The notes below the pieces were generated by a model. It worked only from the letters and a program-made list of their open reading frames with translations, did no database searches and was not told the origin of the DNA. The position numbers and the translations under genes are program-made. From Proteiniclasticum sp. (lineage in GTDB: Bacteria; Bacillota; Clostridia; Clostridiales; Clostridiaceae), in contig NZ_DOPX01000008.1 in assembly GCF_003514505.1 (NCBI RefSeq), positions 36,023 through 100,022 of the forward strand: DNA of 64,000 nucleotides, given 5' to 3'. Below, in pieces: positions 8,671 to 16,752 of this stretch. How positions within the stretch are numbered: position 1 is the first letter of the stretch; every line of letters starts with the position of its first letter.

Positions 8671-8684
8671 AGGAAGTGATCTTT

Positions 8685-9542
8685 ATGGACATGAAAAAAA
8701 TCAACTGGTTCCCCGGCCATATGGTGAAAACCCGTCGGGAAATTTCTGCTAATCTGAAGCTGGTGGATGCGGTGATAGAGATTCGTGATGCGCGAATTGT
8801 TTCTTCATCCTCCAATCCGGAAATAGAAAAACTCGTGGAAGGAAAACCCAGAATTATTCTGCTCAATAAATCGGATATGGCGGAAGACCAAGTGACAAGG
8901 AAATGGAAAAAGGAGCTTGAAAACAACTCCACCATGGTACTTGAAGTCAATTCTCTCACCGGAAAAGGGCTGAACAATATCAAGCCCGCACTGAATGAGC
9001 TTCTGAAAGAAAAGCTGGAGAGAAGCAGGGAACGTGGGATTGTGAATTACCACATCAGAGTTATGGTGGTCGGGATTCCTAATGTGGGAAAGAGCTCTTT
9101 CATCAACCGCATGGCGAAGAACTCCATTGCCAAGGTCGGAGACCGACCAGGTGTGACGAAGAACAAGCAGTGGATCAAGACTAAGGATGGAATCGAGCTT
9201 TTGGATACCCCTGGAATTCTATGGCCTAAGTTTGAGGAAGAAACATCACTGAATCTGGCTTTCACAGGAGCAATCAAGGATGAGATCATGGATATTGAAA
9301 CCCTTGCTTTGCGACTGGTGGAAAGACTTTCAAATCACTATGGGAAGAGGCTCATGGACCGGTATGGACTGGAGTCTGTTAGTGAAGAGTCCCTAGAGAA
9401 TCTGGAAATGATTGCGAGAAAAAGAGGCTGCATCATCAAAGGCGGAGAAATTGATTATACACGTGTAGCGGTGATGCTGCTGGATGAGTTCAGAAGTGGC
9501 AAGCTTGGCAAGATCTCTTTGGAGTGGCCAGAACATGAATAA
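8685..9542 (+). CDS. rbgA: ribosome biogenesis GTPase RbgA (YlqF)
   Basis: 285-aa circularly permuted GTPase needed for late 50S assembly (recruitment of L16 and others). The motif order is permuted: G4 LNKSDM (about residue 65) precedes G1 GIPNVGKSSFINRM (about 128) and G3 DTPGILWP (about 175). An N-terminal INWFPGHM is typical. ATG 8685 follows AAGGAAG; ATG 8691 is an alternative start. The stop overlaps rnhB by 8 bases. Confidence 0.96.
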   Translation: MDMKKINWFPGHMVKTRREISANLKLVDAVIEIRDARIVSSSSNPEIEKLVEGKPRIILLNKSDMAEDQVTRKWKKELENNSTMVLEVNSLTGKGLNNIKPALNELLKEKLERSRERGIVNYHIRVMVVGIPNVGKSSFINRMAKNSIAKVGDRPGVTKNKQWIKTKDGIELLDTPGILWPKFEEETSLNLAFTGAIKDEIMDIETLALRLVERLSNHYGKRLMDRYGLESVSEESLENLEMIARKRGCIIKGGEIDYTRVAVMLLDEFRSGKLGKISLEWPEHE

Positions 9543-10329
9543 GCAAGAGATATTGAAAGAGAGCGCAGCGGCCATAAAAAGATACATCAAAGATCACGCG
9601 GATTTGGTTTTAGAAAATAGAGAAGAATGGATCTCAGCTCTTCTTGAAGACCATAGGAAAGCAGTTCAAGGGATAGGACAAAGTTTGAAAAAATCCAAGG
9701 AAGCTGAAGAGAAAGAGATCCTTCGTGTAAAAGCGCTGTACCAGCATGATCTTTCATACGGGAAAATTGTCTGCGGCGTGGATGAAGTGGGAAGAGGACC
9801 TCTGGCAGGGCCGATTGTGGCTGCAGCTGTAATTCTGCCTATGGATGATAGTTTTACAGAAATGATTTTGGGGATAGACGACTCAAAAAAAATATCAAAA
9901 AAGAACAGGGAAATCCTTGCGGAGATGATTAAAGAGAAAGCCTTATCGTACAGTGTTTATGAAATGAGCAATCTTGATATTGACCGCCTTGGGATCTCAT
10001 ACTGCAATCATGAAGTCTTTCGCGGAGCGGTTCGTACCTTATCGGTGAATCCGGAGCTGGTTCTTTCAGATGGTTATAAGATCAAGGACTATCAGGGGGA
10101 GAATATTGCTCTTGTGAAAGGGGATACAATCAGCGCCTCGATTGCCTGCGCATCCATCATTGCCAAGGTGCATCGGGACAGGCTGATGGAAAATTATGCC
10201 TTATACTATCCGCAGTATGGATTTGAACATAATGCAGGTTATGGAAGCAAAGATCATTTGGAAGCGTTGCAGGAAATTGGAGCAACCCCTATACACAGAA
10301 TCTCCTTCCTTTCTAATATCCTGAAATGA
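9535..10329 (+). CDS. rnhB: ribonuclease HII
   Basis: 264-aa RNase HII, which cleaves RNA in RNA-DNA hybrids and starts ribonucleotide excision. The catalytic core begins at VCGVDEVGRGPLAGPIVAAA (about residue 78), giving the first Asp-Glu pair. GIDDSKKISKKNRE, LSDGYKI and IACASIIAKVHRD follow. The roughly 70-residue helical N-terminal extension is common in Firmicutes. The ATG at 9535 is inside the end of rbgA, preceded by GGAG. Confidence 0.96.
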   Translation: MNKQEILKESAAAIKRYIKDHADLVLENREEWISALLEDHRKAVQGIGQSLKKSKEAEEKEILRVKALYQHDLSYGKIVCGVDEVGRGPLAGPIVAAAVILPMDDSFTEMILGIDDSKKISKKNREILAEMIKEKALSYSVYEMSNLDIDRLGISYCNHEVFRGAVRTLSVNPELVLSDGYKIKDYQGENIALVKGDTISASIACASIIAKVHRDRLMENYALYYPQYGFEHNAGYGSKDHLEALQEIGATPIHRISFLSNILK

Positions 10330-10412
10330 CCGCGCGAAAGTAAACTGAATAAAACATCGAACCTCCCTGATAATAGAAGTACTTGCGACTATATCAATGT
10401 GGAGGTTTTATT

Positions 10413-11204
10413 GTGGAACGTGAACTTTATAAGTCTCTACCTAGGAAGCAGCGGCTCTTTGCAGCGTTTTCCTTCGGCACCTATGTGGAGAAAAGAAAAA
10501 TGATGTTTGGAGATTCGGTATCTTCTGGAGCGATACATACTGGGACTGAGGCGTTTCTCCTCATCGGAGATGAAGATTATCCAGACAAGCTATATGATTT
10601 ATCGAATCCACCGTTACTGCTTTATTATCGAGGAGAGAAGAAGCTGCTGAAAGATGCCGCTGTATCAGTTGTAGGATCTAGAACGCCTTCTTCCTATGGT
10701 GTGAAGATGACTAGGAACATCGTAAACGAGCTTTCTCTTTATAATATCTCAATAATCAGTGGTGGAGCCAGAGGGATAGATACAACAGCCCACAGAGCGG
10801 CTCTTCAAGCTGGAAACAGTACCATATGTGTTTTGGGCTGTGGACTTGGGGTGGACTATCCGAAAGAAAATGCAGAACTTTTTAGAATGGTTTCAAGGAG
10901 CGGACTGATGTTGTCTGAATATCCTCCTAGTTTTAAACCGGAAAAATGGACATTTCCCATGAGAAACAGAATCATAGCCGCGTTATCGGATGCTATAGTT
11001 GTCACAGAAGCTTCGATGAAGAGTGGTTCTTTACATACAGCAACCTATGGCGTGGAGATCAATAGAGATGTTCATGCAGTTCCCCACGAAGCTTTATCCC
11101 CATGGGGACAGGGGTGTAACCATCTCATAGAACTGGGAGCCGGTATACTATATAATAGTAGGGATTTTTCTGAGGACTTCAGAAAGCGCCTTACTGGCAG
11201 GTAA
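10413..11204 (+). CDS. dprA: DNA-processing protein DprA (Smf)
   Basis: 263-aa DprA, the loader of RecA onto incoming single-stranded DNA during transformation. The Rossmann-like core is complete: VVGSRTPSSYG, SGGARGIDTTAHRAAL, VLGCGLGVDYPKEN, SEYPP, then FPMRNRIIAALSDAIVVTEA and GSLHTATYGVEINRDVHAVP. The GTG at 10413 sits 7 bases after GGAGG. The region before the core (about 65 residues) is short for the family and no C-terminal winged helix follows, which also holds for Bacillus DprA. Competence itself cannot be inferred from this gene alone. Confidence 0.93.
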   Translation: MERELYKSLPRKQRLFAAFSFGTYVEKRKMMFGDSVSSGAIHTGTEAFLLIGDEDYPDKLYDLSNPPLLLYYRGEKKLLKDAAVSVVGSRTPSSYGVKMTRNIVNELSLYNISIISGGARGIDTTAHRAALQAGNSTICVLGCGLGVDYPKENAELFRMVSRSGLMLSEYPPSFKPEKWTFPMRNRIIAALSDAIVVTEASMKSGSLHTATYGVEINRDVHAVPHEALSPWGQGCNHLIELGAGILYNSRDFSEDFRKRLTGR

Positions 11205-11286
11205 ATTCCTGATGGAAGCCTAAAGGGGGAGTGTGGTTTTTTATGGGGTTTAAGAGGGTACTCATGATATTCAGATAAATATTCTT

Positions 11287-11315
11287 TTGACATTTCAAAT
11301 TTCATGGTATAGAAT
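11287..11315 (+). promoter_or_regulatory. strong sigma-A promoter for topA
   Basis: TTGACA at 11287-11292, a 17-base spacer, TAGAAT at 11310-11315. One of the best matches in the window; start expected near 11322. Confidence 0.8.
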
Positions 11316-11321
11316 ATGGAA

Positions 11322-11424
11322 TTAATTCACAAAGTTCACCAGTAAGGTGAATAATTGGAATATGAATGAAAAACTTTGATATTCCATTGATGTAGTGTTT
11401 GAATATACCTTTAAGGGAGAATGT
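11322..11424 (+). promoter_or_regulatory. structured topA leader
   Basis: About 100 untranslated bases with two possible stems: TTCACC (11335-11340) with GGTGAA (11346-11351), and GGAATAT (11357-11363) with ATATTCC (11379-11385). No T-run follows either, so it is not an obvious terminator. Its role is unknown. Confidence 0.35.
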
Positions 11425-13518
11425 ATGAGTCAGAAATTAGTAATCGTTGAGTCACCAGCTAAAGCAAAAACCATCAAGAAGTATTTGGGAGCGGGATATA
11501 CTGTGGAAGCATCCATGGGACATATTCGAGATCTTCCTAAAAGCCAGCTTGGCGTAAATGTGGAGGATAATTTTGAGCCCAAATACATCACCATCAGGGG
11601 CAAGGGGGATCTGCTCGCTAAGCTCAGAAAAGAAGCCAAAAAAGCAGATAAAGTCTATCTTGCAACTGACCCTGACCGTGAAGGGGAAGCCATTAGTTTC
11701 CACCTTGCTCAAATATTGAAGCTCAATCCAGAAGAAAATATTCGAATTGAATTCAATGAGATCACGAAAGATGCGGTGAAGAAATCCATCAAGAATGCGA
11801 GGCCCATCAACCAGAAGGTTTTTGATGCCCAACAGGCGAGACGGGTTGTGGATAGACTTGTGGGTTATGAAATCAGTCCCATTCTATGGAGAAACGTCAA
11901 ATGGGGACTCAGTGCTGGCAGAGTTCAGTCTGTTGCGCTAAAACTCATCTGTGACAGAGAAAAGGAAATTGAGAAGTTCGTCTCCAAAGAGTATTGGAGT
12001 ATTGAGGCAGACCTCCTAAAGGGAAAGAAGACCATTCGAACAAAACTTACTCAGTATAAGAATAAGAAGGTAGAAATCGAAACTGAGAAAGAGGCAAAGA
12101 AGATTGAAAATGATCTGAAGAGTGGGTCTTTTGTCGTTTCCAGCATAAAGAAGAGCACCAAACTTAAGAATCCATTGGCGCCATTTATAACGTCAACCCT
12201 GCAGCAGGAAGCATCTAAACGGCTGAATTATCAAACCCGAAGGACCATGAGTGTTGCTCAGAAGCTCTATGAAGGTATGGAGGTGAAGGGGCATGGATCC
12301 GTCGGTCTTATCACCTATATGAGAACAGATTCCACTAGGGTATCAGATGAGGCTCAGACTGCAGCAAAAGAGTTCATTGAAATGAATTTTGGCAAGAACT
12401 ATTACCCCGCTACACCAAGGGTGTATAAAGGGAAAAAGAATGCACAGGATGCTCATGAAGCCATCAGACCCTCCAATGTGCATTTAACACCAGAACAGGT
12501 GAAAGACAGCCTCAAATCAGAAGAGTACAAGCTCTACAAGCTCATTTGGGAAAGATTTGTAGCCAGTCAGATGGCCAGCTGCAAACTGAATACCATATCT
12601 CTTGAAGTCCTTAATGGAGATTATAAGTTTAGAGCCAGTGGTTCTTCAGTAGCTTTTGATGGTTTTATGAAGCTTTATGATTACCAAAGTGAAGAGGAAG
12701 AGGAGAATACGGCAATACCGGAACTTGATGAGAATGAAGTTCTTAACAGCAAGGAAATTAAGCTCAATCAGCACTTTACACAGCCTCCAGCGCGGTATAC
12801 GGAAGCTAGTTTTGTAAAGACCTTAGAAGAACTTGGTATTGGTCGACCTTCCACATATGCACCTACAATCTCAACACTTCTGAACAGGCTTTATGTGGAA
12901 AGAGATAAAAAGAGTCTCCTACCTACAGATTTAGGGAAGATTGTTAATGATCTTATGAGCTCTTACTTTAAAGATATTGTGGATGTGGAGTTCACTGCTG
13001 ATATGGAATCCAGACTGGATCTGATTGAAGAAGGCAAGGAAACATGGAAAGAGGTTGTTGGGAGTTTCTATACTCCACTGAAAAAAGATATTGATCATGC
13101 AGAGAGCTCCGTCTCCAAGATTACCATTGAGGATGAGATTTCTGATGAAATCTGCGATAAGTGCGGGAAACATTTTGTCATTAAGAATGGAAGGTTTGGA
13201 AAATTTCTTGCATGTTCTGGATATCCAGACTGCAAAAACACAAAAGCCATCGTAGAGAAGCTGGATGTTAAATGTCCACTCTGCAATGAAGGTGACGTTC
13301 TGCAGAGGAAATCCAGAAAAGGAAAGAAGTTCTTTGGGTGTTCCAGATATCCTGAATGTAATTATGTCAGCTGGTATGAACCCGTGAAAGAACCGTGTCC
13401 TCAGTGTAATGGTCTTCTTTACAAGAAGTATTCCAAGAAAGATGGAACTTACTTGGCTTGTGATACAGAAGGATGCGGATTTAAGAAAAAGGTTGAAAAA
13501 GCGAACGAAGAAGACTAA
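11425..13518 (+). CDS. topA: DNA topoisomerase I
   Basis: 697-aa type IA topoisomerase that relaxes negative supercoils. It has a Toprim domain from the start (KLVIVESPAKAKTIKKYLG, then DPDREGEAIS), and the catalytic tyrosine in LITYMRTDSTRVS is Tyr298. Three C-terminal four-cysteine zinc ribbons follow: CDKCGKHF...CSGYPDC, CPLCNEG...CSRYPEC and CPQCNG...CDTEGC. ATG 11425 (MSQKLVIVE) follows TAAGGGA. The gene is monocistronic between a strong promoter and a terminator, which suits a supercoiling-responsive gene. Confidence 0.98.
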   Translation: MSQKLVIVESPAKAKTIKKYLGAGYTVEASMGHIRDLPKSQLGVNVEDNFEPKYITIRGKGDLLAKLRKEAKKADKVYLATDPDREGEAISFHLAQILKLNPEENIRIEFNEITKDAVKKSIKNARPINQKVFDAQQARRVVDRLVGYEISPILWRNVKWGLSAGRVQSVALKLICDREKEIEKFVSKEYWSIEADLLKGKKTIRTKLTQYKNKKVEIETEKEAKKIENDLKSGSFVVSSIKKSTKLKNPLAPFITSTLQQEASKRLNYQTRRTMSVAQKLYEGMEVKGHGSVGLITYMRTDSTRVSDEAQTAAKEFIEMNFGKNYYPATPRVYKGKKNAQDAHEAIRPSNVHLTPEQVKDSLKSEEYKLYKLIWERFVASQMASCKLNTISLEVLNGDYKFRASGSSVAFDGFMKLYDYQSEEEEENTAIPELDENEVLNSKEIKLNQHFTQPPARYTEASFVKTLEELGIGRPSTYAPTISTLLNRLYVERDKKSLLPTDLGKIVNDLMSSYFKDIVDVEFTADMESRLDLIEEGKETWKEVVGSFYTPLKKDIDHAESSVSKITIEDEISDEICDKCGKHFVIKNGRFGKFLACSGYPDCKNTKAIVEKLDVKCPLCNEGDVLQRKSRKGKKFFGCSRYPECNYVSWYEPVKEPCPQCNGLLYKKYSKKDGTYLACDTEGCGFKKKVEKANEED

Positions 13519-13556
13519 TGAAGTCTTCACAATATCTGAAAGGGAACGGGAAAGGG

Positions 13557-13593
13557 AAAGGAAAAGATCCAGCGGTGCGTCTTTTCCTTTTTT
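13557..13593 (+). terminator. rho-independent terminator after topA
   Basis: AAAGGAAAAGA (13557-13567) pairs perfectly with TCTTTTCCTTT (13580-13590); 12-base loop; three further T. Confidence 0.8.
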
Positions 13594-13886
13594 CATTGCA
13601 TTCGGCTGAAAAAGAGTATATACTCTACAAGTCTGTGTTTTTTGAAAATTTGTGAATTTATTTAGGATTCTGTTTTTTTTGGTTTCGTAGAAATGTTTAT
13701 ATAATTCATTGCACTATAGAAAATCATCTTAATTTCGGCGCATTTTGAATTTATTCACCAAACCAATCTGATATCCAAGCAAGGTATTGGTAAGAAATTG
13801 TTATATGTTCATCGGGAAATCGAAAATTAAATCATTTTTATAAATGTTTGTGTAAAGAAAAAAGGATTTTGAATTGTGCAAAATTA

Positions 13887-13915
13887 TTGAATAATCCTTT
13901 AATTTGTGATATCAT
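13887..13915 (+). promoter_or_regulatory. extended -10 promoter for codY
   Basis: TTGAAT at 13887-13892, 17 bases, TATCAT at 13910-13915 preceded by TG at 13907-13908 (extended -10). Start expected near 13922. Confidence 0.65.
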
Positions 13916-13939
13916 CTTGATGGACCGATAACAATTCAA

Positions 13940-13954
13940 AATATTCACAATATT
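13940..13954 (+). promoter_or_regulatory. candidate CodY box in the codY leader
   Basis: AATATTCACAATATT matches 12 of 15 positions of the known CodY consensus AATTTTCWGAAAATT. It lies between the predicted start site and the codY ribosome site, as expected for autorepression. Three mismatches in AT-rich DNA leave real doubt. Confidence 0.4.
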
Positions 13955-13978
13955 AGCATAGGAGTAAGGGGGATAACG

Positions 13979-14752
13979 ATGTCATTATTAAATAAGACTA
14001 GAAAACTCAATAAGATCCTTCAAAAATCAGGAACTGAACCTGTTGTTTTTGATGATATCTGCGAAATCTTAAGCGAGGAGCTCCATTCCGATGTGTATGT
14101 GGTCAGCCGAAGAGGTAAGATCTTAGGTCATAAGTTCACATATCCATTCACAACAAAAGATGAGTATTCATCTGTATTGGAAGAAATGAAATACAGTGAT
14201 GATTATAATGATACACTACTCAAAATCGGTGAAACATTGGTGAATCTAAGTGCAGATGAGCGGTATGTGCTGAACATTGAGAAGGAATATGAAGGCAAGG
14301 ATAAGATTACGACCATCGTGCCAATCAACGGAAACCGTGAACGGTTGGGTACACTGATTCTTGTATCTCTTGAAGGAGAATATACGGATGAGGATATCGT
14401 TCTTGCTGAGTATTCCGCAACAATCATTGGTCTTGAGATTCTCAGATCAAAACAACTGGAAAGCGAAGAAGACCAGAGGAAGAATGATGTGGTGGATTTG
14501 GCGATTCAGACTCTCTCATACAGTGAGAAAGAAGCTGTGAACCATATTTTCAGAGAACTGGATGGAGATGAGGGACTTCTCGTTGCTTCCAGAATTGCGG
14601 ACAAAGTTGGCATCACCAGGTCTGTTATTGTCAATGCCCTGAGAAAGCTGGAAAGCGCTGGTGTAATCAAATCCAGATCTCTAGGAATGAAAGGTACCAG
14701 AATCACAATTCTAAATGATAAACTTCTTGAAAAACTGGATATCCGTAAATAA
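13979..14752 (+). CDS. codY: GTP- and branched-chain-amino-acid-sensing repressor CodY
   Basis: 257-aa global repressor that binds DNA when isoleucine/leucine/valine and GTP are plentiful and is released in starvation. The N-terminal GAF domain (about 1-155) opens MSLLNKTRKLNKILQKSG. The C-terminal winged helix-turn-helix includes ASRIADKVGITRSVIVNALR and then KLESAGVIKSRSLGMKGT (about 203-240). Length is close to the usual 259. ATG 13979 follows AAGGGGG. It is monocistronic here, between topA and rpsB, unlike Bacillus where it ends the clpYQ operon. Confidence 0.97.
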   Translation: MSLLNKTRKLNKILQKSGTEPVVFDDICEILSEELHSDVYVVSRRGKILGHKFTYPFTTKDEYSSVLEEMKYSDDYNDTLLKIGETLVNLSADERYVLNIEKEYEGKDKITTIVPINGNRERLGTLILVSLEGEYTDEDIVLAEYSATIIGLEILRSKQLESEEDQRKNDVVDLAIQTLSYSEKEAVNHIFRELDGDEGLLVASRIADKVGITRSVIVNALRKLESAGVIKSRSLGMKGTRITILNDKLLEKLDIRK

Positions 14753-14787
14753 TTAAGTAGATGTTATGATGAAATAATGATTTTCAG

Positions 14788-14816
14788 ACAAAAACCAGTT
14801 TTAAACTGGTTTTTGT
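14788..14816 (+). terminator. rho-independent terminator after codY
   Basis: ACAAAAACCAGT and ACTGGTTTTTGT form a perfect stem; the T-rich 3' arm serves as the U-tract. Confidence 0.8.
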
Positions 14817-14844
14817 TGCTTCTGAGAGAAGCTTATGGTATACT
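14816..14844 (+). promoter_or_regulatory. promoter for rpsB
   Basis: TTGCTT at 14816-14821, 17-base spacer, TATACT at 14839-14844, start expected near 14851. Confidence 0.6.
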
Positions 14845-14850
14845 ACTTTA

Positions 14851-14950
14851 GGATAAAAATAATCACATGCACTGATTTCAGAGAGGTTGCCCGGAAGGGT
14901 TTCTCTGAGAAATGAAGTGGATGGAAGGTTAAAAACCAGGAGGTAAAAAA
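14851..14950 (+). promoter_or_regulatory. structured rpsB leader, possible S2 autoregulatory site
   Basis: A roughly 100-base leader with a nine-pair stem, TTTCAGAGA with TCTCTGAGA, enclosing a small CCC-GGAA-GGG hairpin. S2 genes in several bacteria are controlled by S2 binding to their leader. The assignment here is by analogy. Confidence 0.35.
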
Positions 14951-15652
14951 ATGGCAGTAATTTCAATGAAACAGCTTTTAGAAGCTGGTGTTCACTTTGG
15001 TCACCAGACCAGAAGATGGAACCCTAAGATGGCTCCATACATTTTCACAGAGAGAAACGGGATCTATATCATCGATCTTCAGAAAACTGTGAAGCTTATC
15101 GACGTAGCGTATGATTTCATTAGAGAAGTCGCAGCAGAAGGTAAGGATATTCTTTTTGTTGGAACAAAGAAGCAGGCTCAGGAAGCAATTCAGGAAGAAG
15201 CAATCAGAGCAAACATGCACTTTGTAAACAACAGATGGCTTGGCGGTATGCTGACAAACTTCGGCACCATCAAGAAGAGAATTGCTAGAATGGAAGAAAT
15301 CCGTGCTATGCAGGAAGATGGTACTTTCGACGTTCTTCCAAAGAAGGAAGTAGCAGCTCTTATGAACGAGCTTGAAAAACTAGAAAGAAACCTTGGCGGT
15401 ATCAAGAATCTTGATGTCAACAACATCGGAGCAATCTTCATCGTTGACCCAAGAAAAGAAAGAATTGCAATTGCAGAAGCAAAAGCGCTGAATATTCCAA
15501 TCGTTGCTATTGTTGATACAAACTGCGATCCAGACGAAATTGATTATATCATTCCTGGAAACGATGATGCCATCAGAGCGGTTAAGCTGATTACAGCAAG
15601 ACTGGGAGATGCCATTCTTGAAGCTAGACAGGGTGAAGAAATAGCAGAGTAA
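14951..15652 (+). CDS. rpsB: 30S ribosomal protein S2
   Basis: 233-aa S2, assembled late on the 30S. The opening MAVISMKQLLEAGVHFGHQT, then RRWNPKMAPYIF, and later KNLDVNNIGAIFIVDPRKE, are diagnostic. ATG 14951 follows AGGAGG at 14938-14943. It is followed by tsf, the universal rpsB-tsf pair, with an attenuator hairpin between them that would lower EF-Ts relative to S2. Confidence 0.99.
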   Translation: MAVISMKQLLEAGVHFGHQTRRWNPKMAPYIFTERNGIYIIDLQKTVKLIDVAYDFIREVAAEGKDILFVGTKKQAQEAIQEEAIRANMHFVNNRWLGGMLTNFGTIKKRIARMEEIRAMQEDGTFDVLPKKEVAALMNELEKLERNLGGIKNLDVNNIGAIFIVDPRKERIAIAEAKALNIPIVAIVDTNCDPDEIDYIIPGNDDAIRAVKLITARLGDAILEARQGEEIAE

Positions 15653-15657
15653 AAAGT

Positions 15658-15687
15658 AAAAGGTAGGTGGTTTTCCATTTACCTTTT
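15658..15687 (+). terminator. attenuating hairpin between rpsB and tsf
   Basis: AAAAGGTAGGTGG (15658-15670), loop TTTT, CCATTTACCTTTT (15675-15687), with two G-U pairs. The T-rich arm resembles a terminator. There is no separate tsf promoter that I can see, so read-through is expected. Confidence 0.6.
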
Positions 15688-15734
15688 CTTATAGAGTGAC
15701 CAATGTTTGAAATGAAATTTAGGAGGAATAAACT

Positions 15735-16646
15735 GTGATTAGTGCACAAGCTGTTAAAGAATTAAGAGAAAAGACCGGCGCTGGTATGATGGACTGTAAG
15801 AAGGCTCTGACCCAGGCTGAAGGAGATTTAGAAAAGGCTATTGATATCCTGAGAGAAAAGGGGCTTGCTTCCGCTGCTAAGAAGTCTGGAAGAGTTGCTG
15901 CTGAAGGTGTCATTGCAACATATGTATCCGATGATCTGAAGAATGCTTCTATTATAGAACTGAACTGTGAAACAGACTTCGTTTCCGCTAACGAAGCTTT
16001 TGTAGCTCTTGCCAATGATATTGCCAAGGCTGTAGCTGAAAACAACGTGGACAGTCTGGATGCTGTAAAAGCACTTCCATACGGCGAAGCTACCATCCAA
16101 GATGCGATCACCGCTCTCATTGCTAAGCTTGGTGAGAACATGAATCTGAGAAGATATGAGAAGATGGAAGCTCCAGCAGGACTTGTATCCTCTTACATTC
16201 ATATGGGTGGAAAGATTGGTGTTCTGGTTCAGGTTGATGCTGAAAATGCTACACAGGAAGTTTCTGCTGTGGCAAAGGATGTAGCAATGCATGTGGCTGC
16301 GCTGAATCCTCAGTTCCTTGACAACTCTTCTGTAGATGCAGAAACCATTGAAAGAGAAAGAGAAATCTATCGTGTGCAGGCTCTGAATGAAGGCAAGCCA
16401 GAAAAGATTGTTGACAAGATGGTTGATGGAAGAATCAACAAGTTCTTCAAGGAAGTATGTCTTGTGAATCAGATGTTCGTTAAGAACCCTGATCTCTCCA
16501 TTGAGGCATTTGTTAAGGAAGAGTCCAAGAAGTATGGAAACATCAAGCTTGTAAAGTTTGTAAGATTTGAGAAGGGCGAAGGAATCGAAAAAGAAGAAGT
16601 AGATTTTGCTGCTGAAGTAGCTGCTCAGATGGGACAAAACAAGTAA
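15735..16646 (+). CDS. tsf: elongation factor Ts
   Basis: 303-aa guanine-nucleotide exchange factor for EF-Tu. It has an N-terminal UBA-like module VKELREKTGAGMMDCKKALT, a core with ELNCETDFVSANEAFVALA (the Thr-Asp-Phe that enters EF-Tu) and ending VALVNQ-type sequence (CLVNQMFVK). The start is GTG 15735, eight bases after AGGAGG. Length is in the usual range. It ends at a strong terminator. Confidence 0.98.
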   Translation: MISAQAVKELREKTGAGMMDCKKALTQAEGDLEKAIDILREKGLASAAKKSGRVAAEGVIATYVSDDLKNASIIELNCETDFVSANEAFVALANDIAKAVAENNVDSLDAVKALPYGEATIQDAITALIAKLGENMNLRRYEKMEAPAGLVSSYIHMGGKIGVLVQVDAENATQEVSAVAKDVAMHVAALNPQFLDNSSVDAETIEREREIYRVQALNEGKPEKIVDKMVDGRINKFFKEVCLVNQMFVKNPDLSIEAFVKEESKKYGNIKLVKFVRFEKGEGIEKEEVDFAAEVAAQMGQNK

Positions 16647-16673
16647 AAAGCAAAACAAGGATTCGAAAGAATG

Positions 16674-16705
16674 AAAAAGAGAACACCTTGGTGTTCTCTT
16701 TTTTT
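16674..16705 (+). terminator. rho-independent terminator after tsf
   Basis: AAAAAGAGAACACC (16674-16687) and GGTGTTCTCTTTTT (16690-16703) form a perfect 14-pair stem with a T-run. Confidence 0.92.
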
Positions 16706-16733
16706 GAAATAATTGTTAGAATGGTACTATAAT
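16704..16733 (+). promoter_or_regulatory. promoter for pyrH-frr-uppS-cdsA
   Basis: TTGAAA at 16704-16709 on the terminator tail, 18 bases, perfect TATAAT at 16728-16733. Confidence 0.7.
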
Positions 16734-16752
16734 GCAATATACGGAGGTTATT

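Larger units (their letters stand above)
13519..13978 (+). other. 460-base gene-free region between topA and codY
   Basis: Strongly AT-rich. It holds the topA terminator (13557-13593), a 14-base perfect palindrome (13613-13626), two sequences resembling CodY boxes (13636-13650 and 13940-13954) and the codY promoter. I see no credible small gene or RNA gene in it. Confidence 0.6.

Noticed and set aside
10413..11204. dprA as a truncated pseudogene
   Set aside because: It is short, but all core motifs are present and Bacillus DprA also lacks the C-terminal winged helix, so it is more likely functional.
12931..13596. 221-codon frame opposite the topA zinc ribbons
   Set aside because: Overlaps a certain gene and its terminator; no recognisable features.
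13409..13609. 66-codon frame at the end of topA
   Set aside because: Its C terminus is encoded by the terminator and an ERER-type low-complexity stretch; no support as a gene.
15828..16658. 276-codon open frame antisense to tsf
   Set aside because: A shadow of tsf: rich in Phe, Leu and Ser as expected from the reverse of Lys/Glu-rich codons, with no homologous look.
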